From Hydractinia symbiolongicarpus (lineage: Eukaryota > Cnidaria > Hydrozoa > Anthoathecata > Hydractiniidae): a stretch of DNA of 64,000 nt. The notes beneath the pieces were generated by a model that did not search any database, was not told the DNA's origin, and saw nothing but the letters and a program-made list of their open reading frames with translations. The stretch lies in contig NC_079881.1 in NCBI RefSeq assembly GCF_029227915.1, forward strand, positions 1,240,001 through 1,304,000, in the 5' to 3' direction. Position 1 is the stretch's first letter; each line of letters begins with the position of its first letter. The translations under genes and the position numbers were made by a program. This document shows positions 61,806-64,000 of the stretch, in pieces.

Positions 61806-64000
61806 AACATTTTTGAAAACTACAAGTCTCATACGTTTTAGTGGTTAAATAATAATTTAAAAAATCGTTCGGGAAATGAGTTTACTCCCAGGGTACTTCC
61901 TTTGTATACTTTTGACTATACGGGCCGAGTCCGGGATTTACGGGAAATCACGGGTTTTCGTTTGCCGGCGATTAAACTTCTTTTATTCAGCGTCTCATCA
62001 AAAATGAAAACATTTTTGAAAACTACAAGTCTCATGCGTTTTAGTGGTGAAAACATAATTTAAAAAATCGTTCGGGAAATGAGTTTACTCCCTGGGTACT
62101 TTGTTTGTATACTTTTGACTATACGGGCCGAGTATGGGGTTTACGGGAAATGGCAGGTTTTCGTTTACCGGCGATTAAACTTCTTTTATGCAGCGTCTTA
62201 TCAAAAATGAAAACATTTTTAAAAACTACAAGTCTCATGCCTTTTAGTGGTGAAAAAATAATTTAAAAAATCGTTTTGGAAATGAGTTTACTCACAGGGT
62301 ACTTTCTTTGTATACATTCGACTATACGGGCCGAGTCGGAGATTTACGGGAAGTCGCGGGTTTTCGTCTGCCGGCGATTAAACTTCTTTTATTCAGCGTC
62401 TCATCAAAAATGAAAACATTTTTAAAAACTACAAGTCTCATGTCCTTTAGTGGTGAAAAAATAATTTTAAAAATCGTTCGGGAAATGAGTTTACTCCCTG
62501 GGTACTTCCTTTGTATACTTTTGACTATACGGGCCGAGTCCGTGGTTTACGGGAAATGGCGGGTTTTCGTTTGCCGGCGATTAAACTTCTTTTATTCAGC
62601 GTCTCATCAAAAATGAAAACATTTTTGAAAACTACAAGTCTCATGCGTTTTAGTGGTGAAAACATAATTTAAAAAATCGTTCGGGAAATGAGTTTACTCC
62701 CTGGGTACTTTCTTTGTATACTTTTGACTATACGGGCCGTGTCCGGGGTTTACGGGAAATGGCGGGTTTTCGTTTGCCGGCGATTAAACTTCTTTTATGC
62801 AGCGTCTCATCAAAAATGAAAACATTTTTGAAAACTACAAGTCTCATACGTTTTAGTGGTTAAATAATAATTTAAAAAATCGTTCAGGAAATGAGTTTAC
62901 TCCCAGGGTACTTCCTTTGTATACTTTTGACTATACGGGCCGAGCCCGGGATTTACGGGAAATCACGGGTTTTCGTTTGCCGGCGATTAAACTTCTTTTA
63001 TTCAGCGTCTCATCAAAAATGAAAACATTTTTGAAAACTACAAGTCTCATGCGTTTTAGTGGTGAAAACATAATTTAAAAATTCGTTCGGGAAATGAGTT
63101 TACTCCCTGGGTACTTTCTTTGTATACTTTTGACTATACGGGCCGAGTATGGGGTTTACGGGAAATGGCAGGTTTTCGTTTGCCGGCGATTAAACTTCTT
63201 TTATGCAGCGTCTTATCAAAAATGAAAACATTTTTGAAAACTACAAGTCTCATGCCTTTTAGTGGTGAAAAAATAATTTAAAAAATCGTTTTGGAAATGA
63301 GTTTACTCACAGGGTACTTTCTTTGTATACATTCGACTATACGGGCCGAGTCGGGGATTTACGGGAAGTCGCGGGTTTTCGTTTGCCGGCGATTAAACTT
63401 CTTTTATTCAGCGTCTCATCAAAAATGAAAACATTTTTAAAAACTACAAGTCTCATGTCCTTTAGTGGTGAAAAAATAATTTTAAAAATCGTTCGGGAAA
63501 TGAGTTTACTCCATGGGTACTTCCTTTGTATACTTTTGACTATACGGGCCGAGTCCGTGGTTTACGGGAAATCGCGGAATTTCGTTTGCCGGCGATTAAA
63601 CCACTTTCACTAAGCATCTCATCAAAAATGAAAACATTTTTGAAAACTACAAGTCTCATACGTTTTAGTGGTTAAATAATAATTTAAAAAATCGTTCGGG
63701 AAATGAGTTTACTCCCAGGGTACTTCCTTTGTATACTTTTGACTATACGGGCCGAGTCCGGGATTTACGGGAAATCACGGGTTTTCGTTTGCCGGCGATT
63801 AAACTTCTTTTATTCAGCGTCTCATCAAAAATGAAAACATTTTTGAAAACTACAAGTCTCATGCGTTTTAGTGGTGAAAACATAATTTAAAAAATCGTTC
63901 GGGAAATGAGTTTACTCCCTGGGTACTTTGTTTGTATACTTTTGACTATACGGGCCGAGTATGGGGTTTACGGGAAATGGCAGGTTTTCGTTTACCGGCG
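60720..64000. repeat. 9-monomer HOR, two copies, second cut by window end
   Basis: GAGTATGGGG markers (TATGGGG at 61,321, 62,133, 63,148 and 63,960) are spaced 4, 5 and 4 monomers, so the pattern repeats every 1827 bp = 9 monomers. GAGCCCGGG at 61,116 and 62,942 and CCGTGTCC at 60,912 and 62,738 are 1826 bp apart because copy 1 lost an A near 61,251. The HOR overlaps the end of the 10-monomer block, so the 9-mer duplication came after that block was made. Confidence 0.88.

Larger units (their letters stand above)
1..64000. repeat. 203-bp satellite DNA array filling the window
   Basis: The same unit recurs head to tail from the first base to the last. Landmarks present in nearly every copy are GTATAC, ACTATACGGG, TTTGCCGGCGATTAAA, AAAATGAAAACATTT and TTTAGTGGTGAAA. 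Many landmark-to-landmark distances are exact multiples of 203 (38 monomers between 27,232 and 34,946 with no net indel). Across 315 monomers the net length change is only -10 bp. I found no inverted monomers and no foreign insertion. Copies differ mainly by substitutions that define subtypes. This is the signature of a homogenised eukaryotic satellite; 203 bp is close to a nucleosome repeat length. The family, chromosome and species are not identifiable from the sequence alone. Both ends are cut by the window, so total array size is unknown. Confidence 0.98.

Noticed and set aside
1137-63613. Many plus-strand ATG frames of 61-117 codons with similar peptides (FRLPAIK, FSVSSKMKTFLKTTSL).
   Set aside because: They are the same stretch of monomer read in each copy. 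The period is 203, not a multiple of 3, so the frame cannot continue through the array, and most stop at the TAA in AATAATTTAA. No promoter, splice signal or protein family is recognisable. Similarity between them comes from DNA homogenisation.
1-64000. CRISPR array.
   Set aside because: The spacing is regular, but there are no short repeats separated by unique spacers; the whole 203-bp unit is repeated. No cas genes are present.
1-64000. Ribosomal spacer repeats, telomeric repeats or a transposon nested in the array.
   Set aside because: No rRNA segment, no short telomere-like motif, no long terminal repeats, no terminal inverted repeats and no transposase or reverse transcriptase frame were seen anywhere; every stretch reads as the 203-bp monomer.

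Overview
The whole 64 kb window is one uninterrupted tandem satellite array with a 203-bp monomer. I see about 315 head-to-tail copies, all in the same orientation, with no unique DNA, transposon, RNA gene or credible protein gene between them. The array runs off both ends of the window. Register is very tight: a landmark in the first monomer (position 11) and the same landmark in the last (63,946) are 63,935 bp apart, which is 315 monomers minus 10 bp. This points to a nuclear eukaryotic genome, probably constitutive heterochromatin (pericentromeric, centromeric, subtelomeric, or a sex or B chromosome). I do not recognise the family and cannot name the lineage. A representative monomer (1383-1585) is 38% GC and has more CpG than base composition predicts.

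Monomers fall into two families. Type B is the majority (TTTTGACTATA, CCGAGTCC, AAACTTCTTTTATTCAGC). Type A is the minority (CATTCGACTATA, CCAAGCCCGGG, AAACCACTTTCATTAAGC, CATTTCTG). Subtypes within each family, marked by single substitutions, make higher-order repeats (HORs) visible.

Layout by region. At 1-15.8 kb, A-rich multi-monomer blocks are reused at offsets of 12, 15, 19 and 9 monomers. At 15.8-21.5 kb there are short HORs of 3, 2 and 4 monomers. At 21.5-30 kb a 10-monomer HOR occurs three times, its middle copy shortened to 8. At 30-36 kb there is a 23-monomer-offset duplication and an 8-monomer HOR present three times, its last copy shortened to 7. At 38.15-43.43 kb a 13-monomer HOR is present twice and is almost identical. 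At 47.3-49.3 kb there is a 4-monomer HOR, at 50.07-52.3 kb a 6-monomer HOR, at 54.2-54.8 kb a 2-monomer HOR, at 56.6-61.8 kb a 10-monomer block duplicated 16 monomers apart, and at 60.7-64 kb a 9-monomer HOR. Full type-A monomers become rare after about 37.5 kb. No single HOR period rules the window, so it reads as a patchwork of unequal exchanges.

No genes act together here. The interest lies in the monomer's own architecture and in readable recombination scars. Each monomer has four GGG blocks about one helical turn apart, a 9-bp dyad that stays paired through a double change in many type-A copies, and, in type A, a near-miss to the CENP-B box. The ATG-started reading frames are by-products of a conserved non-coding unit, because 203 is not a multiple of three and most monomers carry stops.
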